DNA of 64,000 bases from Chitinophagaceae bacterium (lineage in GTDB: Bacteria; Bacteroidota; Bacteroidia; Chitinophagales; Chitinophagaceae): positions 887,118 through 951,117 of the forward strand of contig JADJDJ010000003.1 of assembly GCA_016702745.1 (NCBI GenBank). The letters run 5' to 3'. Shown one piece after another: positions 19,472-27,832 of the stretch (position 1 is its first letter; every line of letters begins with the position of its first letter). The position numbers and the translations under genes were made by a program. Under the pieces are notes generated by a model. It was not told the DNA's origin. It saw nothing but the letters and a program-made list of their open reading frames with translations, and did no database searches.

Positions 19472-21163
19472 CTAGGATGCCCGGCTGAGGTTCCTGCTGA
19501 CATTTCGTTGGGAATGATAAGCAGTCTCCATCGAGTACCGATCTGTACTTTTTCCAGCAGCTCGTTTTACCAGTCTGTAAATTTTTCTGAACAGAAATTG
19601 TAAAAGCCCGGAACCAAATACTAAACCGAGTAAGAGAGTAGCGATTACAATAATGGCAAAATTCCACAGACTATTCAATTGCTGTACAGATGGAAGATCC
19701 AGTCCTTCAAATGGAGGAAAACTTTTATAACGCCAGTAGAGGAAGAAGCGGGTTGTCAGCAATACGATGACCACGGCTGAAAGCACCTGCCAGACCCAGC
19801 TGAGTTGTGCAGAAGGGCTGATCAGTCCTGTCAGGAACACACAGATAAAATAAAAGAACAAGGATCCGAAAATGATCCATTGCCACAGTGAAGCCGGTAA
19901 TAAAAAGGAACCGAGTTTCCAGTTATACGTATCTATGATCGAAAACTCCCAGGTTAATCCCGATTGTTTGGCAGGCAGAAACAGATTTTTCTTTGCGGCA
20001 CTGAAGGGTACGCCCCCTCCTCCTGCTAAAGACCATTGCAGGGAAACCGGTTGCCCGGCTCTTTCTTTCTGATAACTCAGCAATACCGGATTGAACCCGG
20101 TTGTACTATCGCCCGGAAATGCCGGGAAAAGATACCCTTCATTAAAAACAGCTGGTAATCGGCCAAGATCGGTACTCGAGGCCACAAGGAATTTTAAAAC
20201 CGGATAAGTACCCGGATGATCTGTTGCATTTGTTCTCTCTTCTGTTAAAGGATAAGAAACCGGATAACGGTTTTGTAAACGGAAACTGTCTGCCCCGGCA
20301 TTCTGAAGCAAATACTGGCTTTTTCCTTTTTCAGGAAACCCAAGACCCCAGCCAATTAAATTTCCATCCTTGAGGCTGGCTGTACTGACCAAATTATCAA
20401 TTGATAAAACGGTTTGATCTATACTTACATTACCGGCAAACCGGAATAAGGCAGCCGAGGCAAAAAAACGAAGTTGTCCATCTGCTTCCTCTGAAAATCC
20501 ATCCCGGAGCAGGTAGATTTGTTTTAATCCTCCTGCCATGTTTTCATTTGAAGCAAAACCGGATGCAATCAATACACTATCATTTTTGAACAGCTCCCAT
20601 GCACTGCTGCCTCTTTTGATTTCTTTGATGGCATATCCGGCGGACTGATTATTGATCCGCAGTATAAATTCTTTATCAGATTTCACCTGCAGGTTTACGG
20701 ATTGTGAATCTGCCTGGAAGGAGATGGAATGTCCAACCGCTTCCCAACTCTTTGACAGCAGTTTGCTGCTGCCATTCTCCCGGGAATAAAAAGGCTCATC
20801 TGCATAATCCGATTCCAGCTGAAAGGCCCCGTTTGATTTGCTGATCCGGAAATGACTATAGGCCTTCGACTGCTGACCGGCCGTATCCGTACTGCCCAAT
20901 AAAACTGTACCATTAACACGGAAACCATCATGGCGGATAAAATGATGATCGAGATTGCTGATACTCCCTGACCGAAGCGGAGCATGAAAGGAAAACCAGA
21001 GAAAGAAAAAACAGGCAGCGGTGATCAACAGGATCACCCAGGGAAAATCTTTTCGTTGCCGGCCATTACGGATAAAACTCCGGTAATAGAGAAAGCCGTA
21101 CCCGATTATGAGCAGGGCGGAAAAGAGGTAGAGGAAACTAAGGCTTGTAATAAATGAAAACAT
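19472..21163 (-). CDS. Multi-pass membrane protein with large extracytoplasmic domain, SEDS-PBP operon
   Basis: 563 residues, family not recognised. Two N-terminal membrane helices (about 1-28 and 42-62) are followed by about 340 residues outside the membrane that look rich in beta strands (a jelly-roll-like fold is possible), then three helices (about 410-435, 445-470, 485-512) and a basic cytoplasmic tail. The stop is 5 bases before the ATG of the SEDS-PBP gene and the start is 3 bases after the coiled-coil gene, so it is tightly co-transcribed. Context suggests a partner or regulator of the SEDS-PBP enzyme. Confidence 0.6.
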   Translation of the reverse strand: MFSFITSLSFLYLFSALLIIGYGFLYYRSFIRNGRQRKDFPWVILLITAACFFFLWFSFHAPLRSGSISNLDHHFIRHDGFRVNGTVLLGSTDTAGQQSKAYSHFRISKSNGAFQLESDYADEPFYSRENGSSKLLSKSWEAVGHSISFQADSQSVNLQVKSDKEFILRINNQSAGYAIKEIKRGSSAWELFKNDSVLIASGFASNENMAGGLKQIYLLRDGFSEEADGQLRFFASAALFRFAGNVSIDQTVLSIDNLVSTASLKDGNLIGWGLGFPEKGKSQYLLQNAGADSFRLQNRYPVSYPLTEERTNATDHPGTYPVLKFLVASSTDLGRLPAVFNEGYLFPAFPGDSTTGFNPVLLSYQKERAGQPVSLQWSLAGGGGVPFSAAKKNLFLPAKQSGLTWEFSIIDTYNWKLGSFLLPASLWQWIIFGSLFFYFICVFLTGLISPSAQLSWVWQVLSAVVIVLLTTRFFLYWRYKSFPPFEGLDLPSVQQLNSLWNFAIIVIATLLLGLVFGSGLLQFLFRKIYRLVKRAAGKSTDRYSMETAYHSQRNVSRNLSRAS

Positions 21164-21166
21164 GGA

Positions 21167-22161
21167 TTATCCCTTATTAAGATTGGTTTCTTCAAATACC
21201 GGATAGGACAATTGCTGAATACCTGCATGATCCAAACCGAGGCGGAGCACTAAGGCGCGGCTGCCGGATTCGCGGTTTAATTTTCTCAGCCGCTCTTCAT
21301 TCAGCTGTTGTCCGTTACTGAGTGCTTTTAATCTTTCCACGATGGTACCACCCACCGCCAATTCACTGACCCGGAGATAGAGGTACTCGATATACAAAAA
21401 AGAAAGAGAGAGCAGCAGATCCATCAGTTTTTCCTTATCCCCGGCTGTCATTTTAGCCGGCTGATTTTTATTGGCATCTGCCAGTTGTAATAAGGGTTTC
21501 AGGAATTTTTCATAAGCCTGCTCTGCAATTGCTTTTTCAGTGGCCATCACGGCTTGTAAAGCAGCTGCTGATTGCAGGGATCCATCGTTGCCGGGATACT
21601 GTTTTATTTTATAGGATTGCTGCAGGAGTTTAGACAGCTGATCGTATTCCCTGCTGATTCCATTATGCTCGGTGATGATGGCCTGCAATCCTTCATTTTC
21701 TTTGGTGAGTCTGCTGATCATGGTTTGCAGGTTCTCCCCTTTTTCTTCTGCTGCATTTGCCTTTTTCCGGTCTTTGCAGCTCCGGATTCCGGCACGGATG
21801 ATTTGTTATTGACTCCTGATGAAATCAGTTTTCGCAGCCATTTATTCTGCCGGTAGGAAAGCAGTAATTGAACCAGCAGCAAAAGAATGATGACAGCTGC
21901 TCCTGCCAATAATAAATTAACGGGTATTGCGGCCGGTTCGGAGGCTTCCTCTTTTTTGACATCAACGGGGATGACCTGCTGATGTGCTTTTATTAAAGAG
22001 TCCAGTTCTTTGCGCAGGAGCACGGGGTTTCTGTCTGCCAGTTCTTTGTCAGTCAGACTATCGGCAATCCTAACCTGTTTTAACTCCGGTGGCTTTTGTG
22101 CGGCCAGGGGTCCTGCCAAAAAGGCGATCAGCAGGAATCCGGTTATTTTCTTTTTCATCAT
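21167..22161 (-). CDS. Membrane-anchored coiled-coil protein, probably frameshifted in this sequence
   Basis: As written there are two reading frames, 21718-22161 (147 aa) and 21167-21721 (184 aa), overlapping by ATGA. Adding one base to an A5 tract (plus-strand T5 at 21762-21766) makes one protein of about 331 residues with joint KTGKKANAAEEKGENLQTM, and turns a meaningless basic tail into a continuous coiled coil. Layout: signal peptide or first helix, short outer segment, membrane helix (about 77-98), then a helical cytoplasmic part. The alternative is two translationally coupled genes. Family not recognised. It sits between the ATPase and the multi-pass protein with 3-base gaps on both sides. 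Confidence 0.55.
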
Positions 22162-22164
22162 ATT

Positions 22165-24549
22165 TCAAAATTGAAAAAATCCAAAAACTGATTTTCTTTT
22201 ACGTTGTTTTACCGGGCCAGACTTTGGCAAATCTGTTTTATTGATATCCCGGTGGACGGCAGCCAGTGAAGGCATTTCGCCATCATAATTCGGAAACATC
22301 GAAATCGCTTTTAGATCCTGGGCCATGGAATAATTTTCAGGAACAGGAGCCAGAACACTGTACAATGATTTTACATCTTTCACCCGTTGGTTTTCCATTA
22401 ATCGCAGATAAATATTATCCCGGGTAAAACAGATATCAATGGTTTTATTCTTGAATGCTTTCAGTTCCTGGTTATTTCTCCGTACCACGGCAGTATTGTA
22501 CAGGATATCATTACAGGGATCAATCTTCAATCCCCGATAGAGGAAGAGGTTATTATTCAACACATCGTTATTGCGGGATAAACCTTCTTTTCTGTCCACC
22601 GGCATACCGGTAAAATCTGTAATCTTATAAGCCCCGCTGAAGGCTCCATACAAGGCCACGTTTTTGTTATTGAGTGTTCTGCCGGAAGGGAGCATACGGA
22701 TACTGACCTGGTTATGCAGTAAGTCCTGAAGGGCTGCTTCCATTTTTTCTCTCAGCAATCCTGAATAAAAGGCACGGCCGCTGAGCAGGACCAGTTTGGT
22801 TCTTTTGCGGATATCTTTTGTCATCACATCCCTGATTCCGCTGATCACCGCGTGCACGATGCAATCCACTGCCTGATGAATCAAACCGGTAACTTCCTCA
22901 TCCCAGCGGATGGTTCTGTTCTTTAAAATATCAACACTATAAGCCAGCAAAGTGGAGGGATCCTTGTGCAGATTGCCGATGGTTCTTTCTGTGCTGAATG
23001 CATTTTCGGCCAGTTGGGCAAAGGCTTCGGGACCAATCGCCTGCCGCTGATCAAAATGTCTCTTTTGTTCTTCCATCAGCTGGATAAAACCTAGTACATC
23101 AGCTGTGAGGTTCTGATCAAGAATGTAACGGCTGATAAATTCTTTGATGGTATGATCGTTATTACCCGGAATGGCGCGAAGCACGAGGGTCAGGTAATCT
23201 TCAATAAATCCGTAGAGCAGTACATTACCGGCACCAGCAAAACCGGTGCGGAAGAAACTGGAATAATTTTCATTATCATCTGCCAGCAGCATGGAAATAT
23301 CGGTGGTTCCTTTTCCGCTATCAATCACCAGGGCCATTTCTCCATTGGAGAGTTGTACTTCTTCGGGATGGGTTTGCTGGTATCCCATAAAGGCCGCATC
23401 GCTTTCCGAAATCGTTTCGTATTCAATGGCCAGGGCGGCTGACTGAATTCCCAGTGAGTGGAGCATGGCATTGGTTTGTTGCCGGAGCTGACTGAGTAAC
23501 CCAAACACATCGTGTTGGGTATAGATATTCGGAACCAGAAGGGTTACAATCAAACCGCCCTGCTGAAAACCGGGTTTGGTGCTGATCATTAATCGCAGGA
23601 GCCGGAGCAGGATAGCGCTGATCAGTTCCTGTTTATGATAGCGGATACTGTAATCTTCGGTATGGTCAGCGGCACTGAGCTGGATACTTTTTTCAATCCC
23701 CAGTTTCAGGTTGGGAATAATTTCATATTCATCGCGGAAACCAGCCTCGGTGGCTGCTACTTCTTTCCGGGTGATGAACAAACGGATTTCATCATTGCGG
23801 AAATCATCAGTGAAATTGAAGGGGAAATTTTTTCTGGCTGCCTTACTGATATTTTTCCGGATGGCATAAAAAGACCGGTACAACATGGGCTGACCCGGTT
23901 CAAGGTTCAGGAAATCTTCTTTACGGATGGCCTGATCATTGCTGGCCGATTTAAGTTTACTCATGATATTTTCCAGGATATCATATTGCACAATGGTGGA
24001 TTGTGGCCCTCCATTGCGATAACCTACCTGACTGGCTTCACTGCCAAAATCAATCACTACCCGGTTGCAGTCTGCCGGTTGTACAATATGGAATTGCAGC
24101 AAGGTGGTATAGCGATCTCCATCTTCTGTACAAAGCGAGATACTCAGTTCAAGGGCAGGTTGGGAAGAGCGGTACTGATAAATACCAACCGACAATTTCT
24201 TTTGCGCTTCCATATAATCCAGCCGCAATCCGGTTTCTTCATCATGAAAAGGAATGACGGTAAAGCTTCCGGTTTTCCGGATCTCCAATTCAAAACCGGC
24301 TGAAGTTTTATGCAGGGAAACGGTACATTCCCTGAGCGGTATATCCTGCAGGGCGGATGGGGCCAGCTGGTTAAGGCTGATCTTATCGGGATCTTCCAGA
24401 CTAAGTAACGGAGTAAGTACCCGGTCTTCTGCACTCACTACAAAATTAAAATCCGGCAGCACTTTGGGTACGGATTCCAACCGGGTGATAAAGTACCGGT
24501 CGCTGCGGATCAGGGTAGGCAGGTAATAAATAGCCATTTCTTTTTTCAT
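22165..24549 (-). CDS. Actin/Hsp70-fold (ASKHA) ATPase of the SEDS-PBP operon
   Basis: 794 residues from the ATG at 24549 (MKKEMAIYYLPTLIRSDRY); an earlier in-frame start would overlap the previous gene. Nucleotide-binding motifs of the actin/Hsp70 superfamily are present in order: phosphate-1 VVIDFGSEASQVGYR (Asp167), phosphate-2 ALVIDSGKGTTDISML (Asp410), and adenosine LVLLSGRAFYSGLL (about residue 590). About 160 N-terminal residues form a separate domain, probably beta-rich. No membrane segment, so it is cytoplasmic. It is not a standard MreB, FtsA or DnaK; a distant relation to SrfB-type proteins is possible. Context suggests an ATP-driven scaffold or switch for the cell-wall enzyme encoded downstream. 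Confidence 0.75.
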   Translation of the reverse strand: MKKEMAIYYLPTLIRSDRYFITRLESVPKVLPDFNFVVSAEDRVLTPLLSLEDPDKISLNQLAPSALQDIPLRECTVSLHKTSAGFELEIRKTGSFTVIPFHDEETGLRLDYMEAQKKLSVGIYQYRSSQPALELSISLCTEDGDRYTTLLQFHIVQPADCNRVVIDFGSEASQVGYRNGGPQSTIVQYDILENIMSKLKSASNDQAIRKEDFLNLEPGQPMLYRSFYAIRKNISKAARKNFPFNFTDDFRNDEIRLFITRKEVAATEAGFRDEYEIIPNLKLGIEKSIQLSAADHTEDYSIRYHKQELISAILLRLLRLMISTKPGFQQGGLIVTLLVPNIYTQHDVFGLLSQLRQQTNAMLHSLGIQSAALAIEYETISESDAAFMGYQQTHPEEVQLSNGEMALVIDSGKGTTDISMLLADDNENYSSFFRTGFAGAGNVLLYGFIEDYLTLVLRAIPGNNDHTIKEFISRYILDQNLTADVLGFIQLMEEQKRHFDQRQAIGPEAFAQLAENAFSTERTIGNLHKDPSTLLAYSVDILKNRTIRWDEEVTGLIHQAVDCIVHAVISGIRDVMTKDIRKRTKLVLLSGRAFYSGLLREKMEAALQDLLHNQVSIRMLPSGRTLNNKNVALYGAFSGAYKITDFTGMPVDRKEGLSRNNDVLNNNLFLYRGLKIDPCNDILYNTAVVRRNNQELKAFKNKTIDICFTRDNIYLRLMENQRVKDVKSLYSVLAPVPENYSMAQDLKAISMFPNYDGEMPSLAAVHRDINKTDLPKSGPVKQRKRKSVFGFFQF

Positions 24550-24566
24550 AGTACTGTCGTGATTGA

Positions 24567-25400
24567 TTATTGTGGCTTGCCATCGCGGCAAAACCAGCGA
24601 TCATTTTGATTATTGTTGGAAACAGATTCGATGGAATAACAGAAGTTGAAGCTTTTGGACCTGATAGAAGCAATGGCCAGAGAAAGCGAATCGCCCCGGA
24701 AGGAGCCATTCAACTGACGGTTCAATACTTTATCATAGCGAATGCCTTTGAACTGGATTGTATCGGCGATACTGCTCTTGCCGTTTTTCCAGGACAGGAT
24801 GCGGATCACGGCTTCATCAATCAGGTAGCCGGTGGTATTATCCATGCTGATATTGATATTGGTGATCCGGCTGGTAGTCCCTTTTTTTTCTTTGTCGGCT
24901 TTCAGACTGGCCTGCAGATAATCGGGCCAGTTATTCCGGATACGGAGATTAGTCCGGGTCCCTTTATCCAGTGCTTTTCCTCTCTGCCATTCAATCACCA
25001 GGGCCAGTGAATCGGGATCCAGTTGGGGCACATTGGCAGGCCGGATGGTGGAATTGGAAATCGAACCGCTTGCTTCCCATCCGGCGCGGGTGAAATTAAA
25101 AATCAGTAAGGCGGCGGCAATCGCAGCAAGGCTGTAACCCAGCATGGTCCATCCTTTCTTTTTTTGTACAGGAATAGTAGCAAGCTCAGGTGATGTTAAA
25201 GGAGAAGGACTTGTTTGGAGGAAGGTCCCTTTCGGTTGCTGGCTGATAAATGCAGTGGCGCTGATCCACTCATTACTGTGAAACACCCATATCCTTGCCC
25301 TGGCTGGTTCTGGTGCGGAACTGATAAGGGCAAGAAGTTCTTCTTTTGAATGTACTTCCCTGACCCCGTTGGTTCCGTCGGTGAATAAAAACTTATCCAT
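24567..25400 (-). CDS. Single-pass membrane protein with GYF-like N-terminal domain
   Basis: 277 residues, first gene of the SEDS-PBP operon. The first 60 residues (EVHSKEELLALI and RIWVFHSNEWISATAF) resemble the GYF_2-type module found at the N-terminus of some bacterial membrane proteins, which binds peptides. A Ser/Pro-rich linker, one membrane helix (about 83-103) and about 170 extracytoplasmic residues of unknown fold follow, with two cysteines near the end. The stop is 17 bases before the ATPase start. It may link the cytoplasmic ATPase to the envelope side; this is inference from layout. Confidence 0.55.
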   Translation of the reverse strand: MDKFLFTDGTNGVREVHSKEELLALISSAPEPARARIWVFHSNEWISATAFISQQPKGTFLQTSPSPLTSPELATIPVQKKKGWTMLGYSLAAIAAALLIFNFTRAGWEASGSISNSTIRPANVPQLDPDSLALVIEWQRGKALDKGTRTNLRIRNNWPDYLQASLKADKEKKGTTSRITNINISMDNTTGYLIDEAVIRILSWKNGKSSIADTIQFKGIRYDKVLNRQLNGSFRGDSLSLAIASIRSKSFNFCYSIESVSNNNQNDRWFCRDGKPQ

Positions 25401-25573
25401 TCCGGTACCTTTCTGTTTGGTTAAGCGTATAAAGGGGTCAAATAGGCGTTTGTGGTATTGAACTGAAAAATTACATCCTGCAGCGATGCGCTGTTAGCCG
25501 TGGCAAGGGAGACAACAATATTTTATGAATTAGCGGGCGAAAAAAGTAAGTCATACGACACAAGTCAGCAGTC

Positions 25574-25600
25574 TGTCACCCTGAGCTTGTCGAAGGGTGA
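25574..25600. repeat. TGTCACCCTGAGCTTGTCGAAGGGTGA interspersed repeat copy
   Basis: An imperfect inverted repeat (TCACCCT / AGGGTGA around GAGCTTGTCGA). It is the same family as the loops of the terminators at 1606-1652 and 38550-38594, but here there is no A/T flank, so it is not itself a terminator. The rest of 25401-25631 shows nothing else firm. Confidence 0.6.
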
Positions 25601-25631
25601 TTCAGTGTACTAAAGCCAATGTAATTGATAT

Positions 25632-25658
25632 AAAAAAAAGCCGGGAAAAGATCCCGGC
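25632..25658 (-). terminator. Terminator after the astacin-like protease
   Basis: On the minus strand GCCGGG-ATCTTTT-CCCGGC is followed by T8, 25 bases past the protease stop. Confidence 0.85.
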
Positions 25659-25682
25659 TACTGCTATAATCAATGCAATTCT

Positions 25683-26996
25683 TTAAAACGACTTCGAAGG
25701 AATACTCAGCGGATTTGTGGCTGAGAAATACATCAGTTTATCCAGCTGGTTATTGGCTACATCATCCAGATAAACGGCAAAGGCCACCCGGATTTTTTGT
25801 CCGTACAGTTCCGGATACATATTCAGCGGGAAGAACAATTCCATTCTTCCTTTAGGATCCTTATTATAGATCACTTTTGCATTGGGTGTCAGGTTTACCT
25901 TTAAATAGGTAGCCAGTGCTCCGCCCCAGTTATAATACTTGCTGGCTGTTTTGAAATAATACCCTTCTGCATTGGCGATACGGGCTACAAAATACACTTC
26001 CCCCAATTTGGAATTGGTTTTAAGGTCGAAAGCTTGTTTGATCACCAGTCCGCCCCTTGCCGGATCATAACTCACATCCAGTTTGGTAAAATTGGTGATA
26101 TTGACTTTAGGTACCACTTTAACGCCGGATGTATTGGGCTTGGGATAAAGAGCAGCGATCAATACTTTATCGCCGGCTGATAATTCAAAATTATTTTTCA
26201 CTGCATAACCATTGGTGGTTTCCCAGGCATTAATGGAATAATGCATGATGGATTTGGGATCGTATTTGGTTCCATTGGTATAGAAGCGGCTGCCTACTTC
26301 AAATACGTTGAAGTCCACCTGTTCTTTTTCCCAACCCTGTGTTTCATAATAATACTGATAGATCGAATCCGTTTTCTTCCAGTTCACCGCTTCGGGGTAG
26401 CTCTGTTCGTGGAGCAGTCCGAGGGCATGTCCGAATTCATGCATCACCACACGGCGGATTTCCGGGAGATTCCAGTGATTGGGATCTTCTTTCATTTCCT
26501 TACGGAGGTGATCGAAAGTATAAGGAGGTTTTATTCCTTTTTTCTTCACCCGGTCCAGGTAATAATCTCCATCGGCAAAGGCCAGGGTATCGAAATTGAT
26601 CGTTTGTTCTGTCTGGGCGCGGAAGCTGGCTTCGGTACCTACTGCGGAATTATGTCCCATACCGGCGCCGAGTTTGATCCGCAGATGGGTAAAGCCGGCA
26701 TTATCCGGTACAAATTTCAAGCGGATATTACCATGTTTTTCCCATTCTTTGGCATTCAGGATCACTTTATCCCTGACCGCTTTGCTGCCACCGGGCATAA
26801 ATTTCACCAGCAGTTCACTGCCTGGCTCCCAGGTATGGTAATTATCGGCCATTCCCCTGGTTTTTACGGTATCGGGTCTTTCCCCGAACATGGCTTCACC
26901 CACGAGGGTAGTGCATTTGGCGCGGGGGAAGAGCTGGGCATTGGCGGCCAATGCTGAAACTGCTAAAACACTAACAGATAAAAGAATTTTCTTCAT
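25683..26996 (-). CDS. Secreted astacin-like (M12A) zinc metalloprotease
   Basis: 437 residues from the ATG at 26996, which opens the signal peptide MKKILLSVSVLAVSALAANA; an ATG two codons earlier is also possible. The zinc site HEFGHALGLLHE starts at His186 and matches HExxHxxGxxH, with the Glu after the third His typical of astacins. The later SIMHYS gives the Met-turn. After the catalytic domain (about 50-280) comes a C-terminal domain of about 150 residues, probably beta-rich. It should act outside the cell or in the periplasm. It stands alone, with its own terminator. Confidence 0.9.
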   Translation of the reverse strand: MKKILLSVSVLAVSALAANAQLFPRAKCTTLVGEAMFGERPDTVKTRGMADNYHTWEPGSELLVKFMPGGSKAVRDKVILNAKEWEKHGNIRLKFVPDNAGFTHLRIKLGAGMGHNSAVGTEASFRAQTEQTINFDTLAFADGDYYLDRVKKKGIKPPYTFDHLRKEMKEDPNHWNLPEIRRVVMHEFGHALGLLHEQSYPEAVNWKKTDSIYQYYYETQGWEKEQVDFNVFEVGSRFYTNGTKYDPKSIMHYSINAWETTNGYAVKNNFELSAGDKVLIAALYPKPNTSGVKVVPKVNITNFTKLDVSYDPARGGLVIKQAFDLKTNSKLGEVYFVARIANAEGYYFKTASKYYNWGGALATYLKVNLTPNAKVIYNKDPKGRMELFFPLNMYPELYGQKIRVAFAVYLDDVANNQLDKLMYFSATNPLSIPSKSF

Positions 26997-27135
26997 AATC
27001 ATTGATTGAAATATGGGTCGAATATAGTGTGGATTCAGGGATATTTCATACCGGGGGGCGGGTATATTGGGATGGGAAAACCGAAAGCTGATCGTATTAA
27101 CAAAATTATGATTTATACAATGAGCGAATTATGAT

Positions 27136-27162
27136 TTGTGGTGAGTCAGAGACTCACCACAA
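27136..27162. other. Perfect 12-bp hairpin without T tract
   Basis: TTGTGGTGAGTC-AGA-GACTCACCACAA: 12 paired bases, 3-base loop, no poly-T on either side. It lies in the 250-base gene-free stretch between the metalloprotease promoter region and the 100-bp repeat array; nothing else is recognised there. Confidence 0.55.
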
Positions 27163-27248
27163 CAACCAAAACAAATCAAACCGTCCGCTTCGCGTACTTA
27201 TTTTTTTATCCCTTTGTATTACCAGGTGTAGAGTAACTGACTTAATAA

Positions 27249-27550
27249 GGGATTATTTGCAATGATCCCTGGGTGGGGGGGCCTACAACCAAAAAATTCC
27301 CGTCGCTTCGCTCCCGGTTTTTTATTTGCCCTTCACCATTGAAAATAAATGGGATTATTTGCAATGATCCCGGGTGGGGGCCCTGCAACCAAAAAAGACC
27401 CGTCGCTTCGCTCCCGGTTTTTTATTTGCCCTACGCCATTGAAAATAATGGGGATTATTTGCAATGATCCCGGGTGGGGGGCCTGCAACCAAAAAAGACC
27501 CGTCGCTTCGCTCCCGGTTTTTTATTTGCCCTACGCCACCGAAAATAAAT
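27249..27550. repeat. Three tandem ~100-bp repeats next to tRNA-Ser
   Basis: Units begin at 27249, 27351 and 27451 with GGGATTATTTGCAATGATCC and run through ACAACC/GCAACC, an A6 tract, CGTCGCTTCGCTCCCGG and TTTTTTATTTGCCC. The first is the most diverged. The GCAACC-A6...T6-ATTTG part closely matches the 3' flank and terminator of the neighbouring tRNA gene, but in opposite orientation. Confidence 0.85.
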
Positions 27551-27570
27551 TTTCGTGGCTTCGGACAAAT

Positions 27571-27600
27571 AAAAAACCCGGCTATTGCCGGCTCTTTTTT
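27571..27600 (-). terminator. Terminator of the tRNA-Ser gene
   Basis: On the minus strand, directly after the tRNA: AAAAAAGAGCCGGC-AATA-GCCGG-G-TTTTTT. Confidence 0.75.
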
Positions 27601-27605
27601 GGTTG

Positions 27606-27696
27606 CGGAGAGGGAGGGATTCGAACCCTCGGTACAAGTTTAAGCTCGTACAACGGTTTAGCAAACCGGCCCTTTCGGCCACTCAGGCACCTCTCC
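27606..27696 (-). tRNA. tRNA-Ser(GCU)
   Basis: The 91-base minus-strand cloverleaf has the acceptor arms GGAGAGG/CCTCTCC with G as discriminator, the D arm GCCTGAGTGGCCGAAAGGG, anticodon GCT at 27660-27662, the long variable arm of class II tRNAs, and the T arm GAGGGTTCGAATCCCTC. CCA is not encoded (GCAACC follows). The large variable arm and GCU anticodon fix serine, codons AGC/AGU. Confidence 0.95.
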
Positions 27697-27778
27697 GGGC
27701 TGGCCACCTTCGCTTTAACGATGGCGGCTAAAGGGATGCAAAAATAGAGATTTAACCCAAGAAATCCCAAAAAGACAA

Positions 27779-27813
27779 ATCCCAAATTCCTTAAACTTGA
27801 AGGAATTTGGGAT
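27779..27813 (-). terminator. Hairpin after dnaA
   Basis: ATCCCAAATTCCTT and AAGGAATTTGGGAT form a 14-bp perfect stem with a 7-base loop, 19 bases past the dnaA stop. The minus-strand sequence that follows is T-rich (TTGTCTTTTT). Confidence 0.6.
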
Positions 27814-27832
27814 CAATGAGTTTAAATTTTAA

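Noticed and set aside
19464..19474. Fusion of the 563-residue multi-pass protein with the SEDS-PBP protein
   Set aside because: There is no homopolymer at the junction, and a stop followed 5 bases later by an ATG fits ordinary tight operon spacing.
23635..24303. Plus-strand coding region of about 222 codons
   Set aside because: It is antisense to the ATPase and has no recognisable domain.
26241..26957. Plus-strand coding region of about 238 codons
   Set aside because: It is antisense to the astacin-like protease catalytic domain, whose motifs are unmistakable.
27249..27550. tRNA pseudogenes or a CRISPR array
   Set aside because: Only the tRNA 3' flank and terminator are shared, not the cloverleaf; three whole-unit copies without spacers do not make a CRISPR.
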